The notes beneath the pieces are model-generated. The model worked only from the letters and a program-made list of their open reading frames with translations, searched no databases and was not told where the DNA came from. DNA of 64,000 nt from Gemmatimonadota bacterium (GTDB lineage Bacteria > ARS69): positions 99,554-163,553 of the forward strand of contig JASLLL010000003.1 in the NCBI GenBank assembly GCA_030747075.1, given 5' to 3'. The translations under genes were made by a program, and so were the position numbers. Positions 42,187 through 50,136 of the stretch are shown in pieces (position 1 is the stretch's first letter; every line of letters begins with the position of its first letter).

Positions 42187-44505
42187 TCACTCCTGTGTCC
42201 GATGGTGCGGAAGTGTAGTCTCTTCGCTTCGGATCACGCCAGCGGTATTGTGCGTGCGGAGCCGCGCATTGCGCGGAAATCCCCGCCACCAGCGGAGGCG
42301 GAAGCCCACACGCGTCGCGGTGATCATGACAGAGCCGTGCGCTTCCGTGGTCAGAAGGGGAATCCCGCGATTGCGGAGCCGCTGGCGCACCTCTTCATGA
42401 GGGTGCCCGTGAGGATTCCCCCGTCCGCAGGAGGCCACCACGATTCGCGGGTCCACCTGCTGGAGGAGACCCTCCCCGGTCGAGGTGCGTCCGCCATGGT
42501 GGCCTGCCTTCAGGATGATGACAGGGGCCTGGGGCGCCTCCGAGACGAGCACCTCCTCCCCCGTCGTTTCCCGGTCTCCCGTCAGGAATGCGCTGGCCGC
42601 TCCCGCCTCCCAGCGGGCTACGAGGGAGCGGTCATTCTCCGGGGACGCAGACGACGGAAGAACCCGCGTGGCCAGGACTCGCAGAGTCTTCAGCGGGTCG
42701 CGGGGTTTGCCGGGAGTCACCGTGAGAACTCTCGTGCCGCGTTCCTCCGCAGCAGAGAGAAGCAGGGACAGCATGCGCGGGGGGGCTCCGTCGGAGCCGG
42801 GCCAGAGGAGGACACGAGGCGCATGGCCCGCAGTCAGAGATTCCACCAGCCCTCCCACATGGTCGGCGTGCGCGTGCGTGGCGACCATCGCACGGGCCCC
42901 GGCTCGCTTTCGTCGAAGCAGCGCGGGCAGCCCCCGTCCGGCCTGCCCACGAAACCCGGGAGGCCCCCCGTCGATCCACGCGCTCTGAGCCCCTTCCTCG
43001 ACGAGGATCGAATCGCCTTGTCCGACATCCAGAATCGTCAGGCGGTCGCGCGGGACGAGATCCGTGGCCGCCAGTAAGCACAGAGCGGCCAGCGCGTGTC
43101 GCTCGCGCCGGGTGGGCAGCCTTCGGCGGGCGACAAGCAGCCCCACGACAGGAAGGAGAATGCGCGTCCAGAACCCGGGGGCAGCCACCGCATGATCGGT
43201 GCCCGGGATTGCCGCGGCCGCCTTCGCCAGCAGGAGGAGGCCGGACGCGAAAATCCGGGCGGCAGCCGCCCACGCATCCGGCAGAAACCCGTCGATCGGA
43301 AATGCTCCCGCGAGGGCTCCCCACCCCAGACACCCGGCTGCCAGCGGAGCAGCCAGAAGCGTCGTCACCGGTGACAGAATGCTGATGCGCCCGAAGGCCC
43401 CGGCGACTTCCGGGGCGGTCGCCAGCGTCACAGCCGCCGAAATCGCGAGTCCGTGCAGCACTCCCGCCAGCCTGCCCGACGACGCCATCCCGGCGGCCCC
43501 CGCGACCGTGAGAACGCCCGCCGCCGTGAAGGACAGCCGAAAGCCGGGGTCGCGCAGCAGTTCCGGGCGAAGGAGAAGCATGACTCCCGCGACCAGTCCC
43601 AGCGCGTGTCGCCCGTTCAGCGAACGCCCGAGGGCTCTCCCCCATCCGGCCATCGTCCCGAGGGCTACCGCTCGCACCACCGGCGATCCTCCGCCGGCTA
43701 CCCACGCGAAAGCGGTCAGGAGGACACCGAGGACTCCCGCCGACGCGGCGGTCGGAAGGCGCATCGTGCGAAGAAGAGCGCCTGCCCCGAACCCGAGAAG
43801 TCCGGCGTGCATCCCCGAAAGCGCGAGCACATGCGCAATCCCGGCTCGGCGGAAGGACTCCCGCCAGTCTCGGGGCAACCCCGAACGATCCCCAATCAAC
43901 AGGGCCACCGCGAGCGCCCCGGGCAGCGTCTCCGCGCCCAGGCGCTGGCGCACGCGTTGCCGAATGCGCCAGGCTGTCCGGTCGAGTGCCGCTTCCAGCC
44001 CAGGCGCCCGCGTGAGCCCGGCCGGTGCACCGACCCACTCGGCCCGCCCTTGCCACCCGCGCATCCGCGCCCACGCCGCCGCGTCAAACGCGGACGGGTC
44101 TCCCGCAGTGCGAAAGCCCACCGCTTTGAATCGGCCGAAGGCCATCCTTCCGGCAAGCAGTTCTCCCGACTCTTCATCGAGAAGAAACTGATCCCCGCCC
44201 GCACGAATCACGCAGCCGCCCGGGGCCTCGCGTCTTCCACGGCAACGCCCCTCCACCACAATCGGAGAGGCTCCGTCGGCAAGACAGCGGTCAGAGTTGG
44301 CTCGGTGTCGCGCGCGAAGGGTCGATCCCGCGGCCACCATGATTGGCCAGGTGCCCGGGTTGGCCAGCATCCCCGCCGCCGAGAGCCCCAGCAGCAGACG
44401 CGACGACGCCACCCCACCCCCGCGTGGGGTCACGACTGCCAGAAGGCCACCCAAGGCGACGGCCATGCCGAAGCGGAATCCGGTGAAGCGCACACAACCG
44501 GCCAC
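42187..44505 (-). CDS. comEC: ComEC/Rec2 competence protein
   Basis: 772 residues. The N-terminal half has many membrane spans including the competence domain core (LALSGMHAGLLGFG, VRAVALGTMAGW); the C-terminal third is a metallo-beta-lactamase fold with DVGQGDSILVE, THAHADHVGG, FLTGD and KAGHHGGRTS. In competent bacteria ComEC forms the inner-membrane channel for single-stranded DNA. The start is a GTG at 44505 with no good RBS; a later start is possible. It lies at the head of the purine gene run, 27 bases after the beta-helix gene. Other competence genes are not in the window. Confidence 0.92.
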   Translation of the reverse strand: MAGCVRFTGFRFGMAVALGGLLAVVTPRGGGVASSRLLLGLSAAGMLANPGTWPIMVAAGSTLRARHRANSDRCLADGASPIVVEGRCRGRREAPGGCVIRAGGDQFLLDEESGELLAGRMAFGRFKAVGFRTAGDPSAFDAAAWARMRGWQGRAEWVGAPAGLTRAPGLEAALDRTAWRIRQRVRQRLGAETLPGALAVALLIGDRSGLPRDWRESFRRAGIAHVLALSGMHAGLLGFGAGALLRTMRLPTAASAGVLGVLLTAFAWVAGGGSPVVRAVALGTMAGWGRALGRSLNGRHALGLVAGVMLLLRPELLRDPGFRLSFTAAGVLTVAGAAGMASSGRLAGVLHGLAISAAVTLATAPEVAGAFGRISILSPVTTLLAAPLAAGCLGWGALAGAFPIDGFLPDAWAAAARIFASGLLLLAKAAAAIPGTDHAVAAPGFWTRILLPVVGLLVARRRLPTRRERHALAALCLLAATDLVPRDRLTILDVGQGDSILVEEGAQSAWIDGGPPGFRGQAGRGLPALLRRKRAGARAMVATHAHADHVGGLVESLTAGHAPRVLLWPGSDGAPPRMLSLLLSAAEERGTRVLTVTPGKPRDPLKTLRVLATRVLPSSASPENDRSLVARWEAGAASAFLTGDRETTGEEVLVSEAPQAPVIILKAGHHGGRTSTGEGLLQQVDPRIVVASCGRGNPHGHPHEEVRQRLRNRGIPLLTTEAHGSVMITATRVGFRLRWWRGFPRNARLRTHNTAGVIRSEETTLPHHRTQE

Positions 44506-44532
44506 GCAAGAACCGGGCCGATGCGAGCAACG

Positions 44533-45840
44533 CTAGCGGATGAGGACCAGGCGACGCGTCTCCGTCGCATCTCCCTGCGTAATGCGGGCAAAGTAGATCC
44601 CGGGCGGCACATCCACTCCGAGATCGTCGGTGCCATCCCAGGACCGAAGATGGTCCCCGGGGGCCAGATCACCGGCCATCAGGGTCCGCACCCTCTGCCC
44701 GAGAATGTTGTACACGCCGAGATCCACGACTACGGGAGTGGCAATGCTGAAGTGGATGCTCGTTCGGGGTGTGAAGGGATTGGGAACCGCCGGACCCAGA
44801 ACAAGCGGGACACTCTCCTTGAGTGCGGGCGCGGCTTCCAGCACGAGAGCCCGGCGAGATTCCCCGAAAGGAGTCAGTGGATTCGGGCCGCCAAAAGCCC
44901 CGGCCTGCTCCGGTACACTGGTGGAATGTCCGGTCTCCTGCGGGAGATACCATGCCGGAGAGGAGTCCATAACGCGAAGAGGATCCGCACCCTCCTGATC
45001 GAAGCGCGCATCTCTTTGTCGGCCGACATCGAGAAGTGTACTCACGGTGTCCTGCCGGGAATCGACCGCAGCGCCGTCCAGACAATACGCAAAGACATTG
45101 CCCTCCCCGAAGTCGACACCGCGTGCGCCGTCGAGGAGATGCACGCCGATTGAGGCCCCGGCCGGACTGCCCGGCGCGGAGAACAGGGACGCGGCGATGG
45201 TCGCCTCTCCGGCAAGGCCGATGGCCACCGCTTCGCCCCCGTTCTCGTGGAGCGTACAGCGCTCCACAGTCAGCGTTCCCTGCCGGAGCAGGATTGTCGG
45301 GCCTTCGGGGCCGTTTCGGAAGAAGGCGCAGTTCCGGAGGAGATTCTCCGAACCCATGAGGTCGAGAACATCAGCGCCGTCCGTGGAAGAGTTGCCCTCG
45401 AAGCGGCACCGCACAAACTCGAACCGCCCTCCCGTGGAGCGCGCGACCGCCGCATCCTCCGGCGCAGAGGCATTCCGCAAGGTGACCTGTTCGACATGAA
45501 GCACGGCTCCGGGTCCCGCAAGGAAGACCGGCCCCCGTCCACGCGCATCGAGGATGCACACGGCCGCGGCCTCGCCTCGGAGGGTCACCGTCTTATCCAT
45601 GATCGAGAACGGGAGCGCGCCCCCGTCAGCCGGCACGCGGTACACTCCGCTGGCCAGCACCACGACATCCCCGTCGCCCGCCTCGCGAAGTGCTTCGCCC
45701 GGGGTGGCATAGTCGGACGGCACTCGGAGGTCGGCAGCGGTCGCCCCGGAAGGCAGCGCACAAGCGAGAAGCAGCGTGGCAACCACGCGCCGGGGGATTC
45801 GTCGCATCACGGATGCACAACGGCCATCACCAGAGACCAT
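44533..45840 (-). CDS. secreted right-handed beta-helix protein with FlgD-like C-terminal domain
   Basis: 435 residues. ATG 45840 is chosen because AAAGGAGG lies seven bases upstream; the signal peptide core is VVATLLLACALPSG. Residues about 35-300 are a right-handed parallel beta-helix of the pectate-lyase type (VPSDYATPGEALREAGDGDVV, FEFVRCRFEGNSS, LLRNCAFFRNGP, VERCTLHENGG). This fold often binds or cleaves polysaccharides, but no catalytic residues can be pointed to. The C-terminus is a FlgD-like domain (PNPFTP, VYNILGQRVRTLMAG, SWDGTDDLGVDVPPGIYFAR) ending in LVLIR. It is divergent from the glycosyltransferase at 45986. Confidence 0.82.
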   Translation of the reverse strand: MVSGDGRCASVMRRIPRRVVATLLLACALPSGATAADLRVPSDYATPGEALREAGDGDVVVLASGVYRVPADGGALPFSIMDKTVTLRGEAAAVCILDARGRGPVFLAGPGAVLHVEQVTLRNASAPEDAAVARSTGGRFEFVRCRFEGNSSTDGADVLDLMGSENLLRNCAFFRNGPEGPTILLRQGTLTVERCTLHENGGEAVAIGLAGEATIAASLFSAPGSPAGASIGVHLLDGARGVDFGEGNVFAYCLDGAAVDSRQDTVSTLLDVGRQRDARFDQEGADPLRVMDSSPAWYLPQETGHSTSVPEQAGAFGGPNPLTPFGESRRALVLEAAPALKESVPLVLGPAVPNPFTPRTSIHFSIATPVVVDLGVYNILGQRVRTLMAGDLAPGDHLRSWDGTDDLGVDVPPGIYFARITQGDATETRRLVLIR

Positions 45841-45869
45841 GGAGCAGCCTCCTTTCGCGAAGGACAATG

Positions 45870-45898
45870 AGTCTACGCCTCGCCCCCTGAGATGACAA
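45870..45898 (-). promoter_or_regulatory. putative promoter of the beta-helix/comEC/purine operon
   Basis: Minus strand TTGTCA (45893-45898), 17-base spacer, TAGACT (45870-45875), ending 30 bases before the ATG at 45840. No equally good pair is seen for the divergent plus-strand gene. Confidence 0.45.
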
Positions 45899-45985
45899 GG
45901 CCCTGCGAACTGATGTACTCTCAGGCACTTGCAGGAGTCTTCGCACTTGCGATGTCACGCGAAGAGACGCTCGGAGGGCGTTGAT

Positions 45986-47158
45986 ATGCAGCCAGTAACA
46001 GTCCTCTTTCTCCTCCCCGGTCTTCCCGTGGGCGGGGCCGAGCGGCAGATCGCTTCCCTGATCACCGGGATGGATTCGCGCCGGTTCCGACCTCTTGTGG
46101 CGTGCCAGCATCGACTGGGTCCCGTCGCCGAGGATCTATCCGCGGCAGGATTCCCCGTCCACCTGCTGTCGTGCGAGCGCAGCCTCGATCCGGCCTTCCT
46201 CTTCCGCCTTGCCGGACTGATGCGGCGCGAGCGTGTCCAGCTGGTCCTGTCGCATGGATTCAGCACCGGCGTCGTGGGCCGCATCGCGGGAGTTCTTTCG
46301 GGAGTGCCGGCCCGGATTCTCGCCGAGCACTCCACGGGAGAGCGCGACCTCTCCCCGCTCCGGCACCGCCTGAACCGCCTGCTCGCTCCTCTGACGGCTG
46401 CGTGGGTCTCGGTGGCGGACGGCCAGCTGGATTACCTGACGCGGGAGAAGCGCATTCCCGTGGACCGCATTCACCGCATCTACAACGGGATCGAGTCCGG
46501 TGCGCTCCCCACTCCTGAAGAACGCGCCAGCGCCCGTCAGCTTCTGGGCATTCCCGGCGATGTCCCGGTCGCAGGAGTCATCGCCGTCCTTCGCCCGGAG
46601 AAGGACCACCGCACCTTCCTGCTGGCCGCCCGCCTCACACTGGATTCCCTCCCCGAAGCGCAGTTTCTTCTGATCGGTGATGGTCCGGAGCGCACCCATC
46701 TGGAGCGGGAGATCGTCGCATTGGGACTGACGGAGTCCGTCCGGATTCTGGGTTTTCGCCAGGATGTCGCTCGCCTGCTCCCGGCCCTGGATGTCTCTGT
46801 TCTGTCGTCGACGGATGTCGAGACGCTGCCCATGGCGTTTCTGGAATCGATGGCCGCTGGACTCCCGCTGGTGGCCACGCGCGTCGGGGGACTGCCCGAG
46901 CTGATCGACGAGGGATCCAACGGTCTCCTCGTTCCCCCCAGAGATCCCGGTGCGCTGTCAGAGGCGCTCAGCCTCGTACTGAAAGATCCGGCGAAGGCTC
47001 GCGCCTGGGGGCAGGAATCCCATCGGCGGGTGACCCGGGACTTCTCACGGCTGGGAATGGTGCGTGCTTATGAGGATCTCTTCGCGGAACTTCTTCAAGC
47101 GCGCGGCGTGTCCCTGCCCGAGCGCTCAGTCCGCCTCTCGGGCGAACGCACCCAGTAA
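45986..47158 (+). CDS. family 4 glycosyltransferase
   Basis: 390 residues, GT-B fold. The N-terminal GLPVGGAERQIASL motif and C-terminal HRIYNGIESG, EKDHRTFLLAA, VLSSTDVETLPMAFLESMAAGLPLVATRVGGLPELI are GT4 hallmarks, including the E-x7-E sugar-nucleotide site. It most likely adds a hexose during polysaccharide assembly. ATG 45986 is chosen because GGAGGGCG precedes it; an earlier ATG at 45929 has no domain and no RBS. Its last 33 bases overlap the convergent flippase gene. Confidence 0.93.
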   Translation: MQPVTVLFLLPGLPVGGAERQIASLITGMDSRRFRPLVACQHRLGPVAEDLSAAGFPVHLLSCERSLDPAFLFRLAGLMRRERVQLVLSHGFSTGVVGRIAGVLSGVPARILAEHSTGERDLSPLRHRLNRLLAPLTAAWVSVADGQLDYLTREKRIPVDRIHRIYNGIESGALPTPEERASARQLLGIPGDVPVAGVIAVLRPEKDHRTFLLAARLTLDSLPEAQFLLIGDGPERTHLEREIVALGLTESVRILGFRQDVARLLPALDVSVLSSTDVETLPMAFLESMAAGLPLVATRVGGLPELIDEGSNGLLVPPRDPGALSEALSLVLKDPAKARAWGQESHRRVTRDFSRLGMVRAYEDLFAELLQARGVSLPERSVRLSGERTQ

Positions 47159-48631
47159 CCCGGTCTTCCGCTCCACCCACCACAGGATCGGTACGGAGAA
47201 GGCCAGGAAGAGAGCGCCCTCCAGTCCTGCGCGGTAGTACTCGTTCCACTGTCCGACCGCGGTACGCGGAACGATCCAACGAAGTGCCGCCACAAGAGCC
47301 GCGAAGCAAACGGCCGGTCCGTAGGTCCGCACGACCCATCCGCCTGCAGCCCTTGTCGACCCCATGGCAATCCGCCCGGAGAAGAGCATAACGGCGGTGC
47401 AGTACGCGCCCGTTCCGGCGCCCATCGTCATGGCCACTCCCGGAAGCCCCCACCCTCGGCGGACCAGCTCGAATCCCACCAGGTACTCAAACGCAATCGT
47501 CGCCAGGCCCATCGGGACGAGCCAGTTCTGGCGGTTCACCGCCATCAGGAAAAACCCGGGGAGGATTGCCAGGCACGAAAAGAGAACGGAGATCGTCAGG
47601 AGGCGATAGATCTCGATGCACGGAACGAACCGGGGCAAGAGCCACAGTACCGGCAGATGAAGGACGAGATACGCCAGCCCCAGCACGAACGGAATGCCCA
47701 GCCCCAGAAGACGCGTGGGGCGGGTCAGGAGATCCATCAACGCCTGCGGGTCACGGGTCTCCCCGAATCGGCGAAGGAAAATGGGATAGACGACGAAACC
47801 GACGGCCTCAGCCGCGTAGCGCACAAGGCTCGCGATGGTGACGGCCAGGCCGTAGATGCCAAGATCTCCCCTGGCAAGCACACTGTCCACCAGCACACGA
47901 TCGATGTTCCGCAGCCCGACCCGCGTCAGATGAAAGAGGAAAATCGGAAAGCCCGTGACGAGAAGTTCCCGCAGCACCCCTGCACGCAATGCAAGGCGAA
48001 AGGCGAAGCCGCTCTTGTGTGCCATCCAGGCGGTGGTGGCGGCTCGGCTGATGGCCCATCCCATCAGAAGCCCCAGCACGCCGAAACTTGGAAGAAGCGC
48101 AAGGGAGATCACGAGATTCGCTGCGGCAAAGCCAAACGAGAAGAGGCTGATGACCTGGATTCGACTGTAGGCGCGCAGGAACGCCATGAAGGTGAAGTTC
48201 ACCTGTTCCAAGACGACAATCAGTCCGAGAACCGCCAACCCCCACCGCTCAACCGGTTCCAGCCCCGGATCCCGTCCAAGGGATACGGAAGCCAGAATCA
48301 CCCAAAGGATCGACGACGCAAAGACGACGGCACCGAGTCCGGTGGCTCGCGCCCGGGCCGCTCCCGCTTCGTCACTTTGGCCGATTCGGTGCCCGAGCAC
48401 CTTGTTCATGCCCGGCAAAGCGCCCAGGTGGGTGAACTGGCAGTACTCGCCGAGAATGACGAAGTGCTGCCAGAGGCCGTTTCCCTCCGGGCCGAGGACT
48501 TTCGCGACCACGAACCCCTTCACGAGCGTGGCGAACCTCATGAAGTACTGGCTTCCCGCAAAGCCCGTCACATCTTGAAGCACCCGGCCCATGCCACTGC
48601 GTCCGTCATCCGACGCCCGTTTGGGATTCAT
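47126..48631 (-). CDS. Wzx-type polysaccharide flippase (MVF/MATE superfamily)
   Basis: 501 residues with about 12-14 membrane spans, e.g. WGLAVLGLIVVLEQVNF, LGIPFVLGLAYLVLHLPV and LLTISVLFSCLAILPGFFL. The N-terminal segment GFAGSQYFMRFATLVKGFVVAKVLGPEGNG is typical of oligosaccharide flippases that move lipid-linked repeat units across the inner membrane. ATG 48631 has GCGGGGTG upstream; 48592 is another option. It ends tail-to-tail with the GT4 gene, overlapping 33 bases. It would act with the sugar-1-phosphate transferase and O-antigen ligase encoded further on. Confidence 0.88.
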   Translation of the reverse strand: MNPKRASDDGRSGMGRVLQDVTGFAGSQYFMRFATLVKGFVVAKVLGPEGNGLWQHFVILGEYCQFTHLGALPGMNKVLGHRIGQSDEAGAARARATGLGAVVFASSILWVILASVSLGRDPGLEPVERWGLAVLGLIVVLEQVNFTFMAFLRAYSRIQVISLFSFGFAAANLVISLALLPSFGVLGLLMGWAISRAATTAWMAHKSGFAFRLALRAGVLRELLVTGFPIFLFHLTRVGLRNIDRVLVDSVLARGDLGIYGLAVTIASLVRYAAEAVGFVVYPIFLRRFGETRDPQALMDLLTRPTRLLGLGIPFVLGLAYLVLHLPVLWLLPRFVPCIEIYRLLTISVLFSCLAILPGFFLMAVNRQNWLVPMGLATIAFEYLVGFELVRRGWGLPGVAMTMGAGTGAYCTAVMLFSGRIAMGSTRAAGGWVVRTYGPAVCFAALVAALRWIVPRTAVGQWNEYYRAGLEGALFLAFSVPILWWVERKTGLLGAFAREAD

Positions 48632-48689
48632 GGGCACCCCGCGCAGTGAGTGGGTGGACACGGGGAGAACGGACGCCCTCCCCGTCCCG

Positions 48690-50126
48690 TCAGTCGAGTT
48701 CGATCCGGATCAGATCCACACCGTTTTGGTCCGCGAAGTCCTGCCACGCACAGTCAAAACCCTCTGCATTTCCCACCGCCAGAAACGAGAACATCGAGGG
48801 ATCCAGGAGCGCGTTGGCCGCTTCCTGAACAGCGGCCTGATCCACGCGGGCAATCTCCGCAAAGCCCCGTTCGTAGTGGTCGTCGGGCAGGCTGTAGTAC
48901 TCCAGGTTCATCAGGCGCGACACAATCTTTTTCCCGGAGTCGTAATCAAATGCGCGGGCGTTCAGGATTCCGTCGCGGGCGCGAGCCAGCTCCTCTTCCG
49001 TCACGGGAATGGACTGGATCCGCTCGATCTGCTCAAGGATGAGCTTCGTGGCCTCGCAGGTGGTCTCCGTCTTGGAGAGGGCCAGCGCCACCACATACCC
49101 GGGGTCGAGCATTCCGAAGTCCAGGAACCCGCCGGCGAAGTACGCCAGGCCTTCATCATTTCGAACCCGATCCACGATGTAGCTGGTGAATCCGCCCGAA
49201 CCGAGGATGTTCATCATCACCTGTCCGGAGTAGCGCATGGGGTCCGTCTCCATCGGGCCAAGATGCCCGAGGAGAACGGTCGTCTGCGGCACCTCCTTCA
49301 CCGCAAGCGCCACGCGAGGAGTTCTCTCAGGCACCGGCGGGGTCGCAGGAAACACGACCTCCGGTCCCTTCCAGTCTCCGAAGAGTTGGTTCAGCTTCCG
49401 CCGAATGGAGCGCTTCGAAACATCTCCCGCCACCCCGAACGAGACATTCCCGGGCTGGAAGAAGGCCGCATGGAACGCTTGGAGATCCTCCACCGTGAGT
49501 GCATCCACCGACTCCCCGGTGGGGGTGCGCGCGCGGGGATGGTCCTCGCCCCAGATGAGCTTGTCGTACTCCCGAAACGCCACCTGGATCGGGTTGTCGT
49601 TCTCGCGACGGATATCCTCTTTGATCAGTCCCTTCTCCACGCTCATCTTGGTGTCGTCAAAGCGCGGATGCAGCATCAGATCGGCGAAGATGGCCAGCGC
49701 GTCGTCGAGATTCTCGGACAGCACATTGAGTGTGACATTCCCCATCTCGTCACCGATGCCCGATGACAGGCGGGCGGCAAGGAAGTCCAGTTCCTCGTCC
49801 ATGGTGTCTGCCGGCCAGGCCAGCGAACCACCGGCCCGCATCATGCGCCCGGTGAGATTGGCCACACCCATTCGATCCGCCGGCTCCCAGATGTCTCCGG
49901 CCCGGACCACAGCGCGGACGGTCACCAGCGGCACGCGATCCGACTCGTAGTAGAAGACGCGCATGCCGTTCTTCAGTTCAAAGATGTCCGGAGACTTCTT
50001 CGACAGCTGGAGTTCCGGTGCCGTCGCCTGAGCCTCCTTCACGGAGTGCGCCCGGGCGTGCGTGTCGGTGGCCAGTGCCCCCGTCACCAGGAGTGGAATC
50101 ATGGCGGTCAGAATCCGGGTCTTCAT
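48690..50126 (-). CDS. M16-family protein lacking the zinc motif (regulatory subunit)
   Basis: 478 residues. Signal peptide MKTRILTAMIPLLVTGALAT from ATG 50126 (GAGGGGGG upstream). Two M16 halves are present, but the place of HxxEH reads NLTGR, so zinc cannot bind. It does keep the Arg and Tyr of the C-terminal half in DRVRNDEGLAYFAG. This is the pattern of the non-catalytic partner in heterodimeric M16B proteases (as in mitochondrial processing peptidase). It follows the zinc-motif partner gene by 10 bases, so the two proteins are expected to form one periplasmic or surface protease. Confidence 0.88.
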   Translation of the reverse strand: MKTRILTAMIPLLVTGALATDTHARAHSVKEAQATAPELQLSKKSPDIFELKNGMRVFYYESDRVPLVTVRAVVRAGDIWEPADRMGVANLTGRMMRAGGSLAWPADTMDEELDFLAARLSSGIGDEMGNVTLNVLSENLDDALAIFADLMLHPRFDDTKMSVEKGLIKEDIRRENDNPIQVAFREYDKLIWGEDHPRARTPTGESVDALTVEDLQAFHAAFFQPGNVSFGVAGDVSKRSIRRKLNQLFGDWKGPEVVFPATPPVPERTPRVALAVKEVPQTTVLLGHLGPMETDPMRYSGQVMMNILGSGGFTSYIVDRVRNDEGLAYFAGGFLDFGMLDPGYVVALALSKTETTCEATKLILEQIERIQSIPVTEEELARARDGILNARAFDYDSGKKIVSRLMNLEYYSLPDDHYERGFAEIARVDQAAVQEAANALLDPSMFSFLAVGNAEGFDCAWQDFADQNGVDLIRIELD

Positions 50127-50136
50127 GAGTCCCCCC

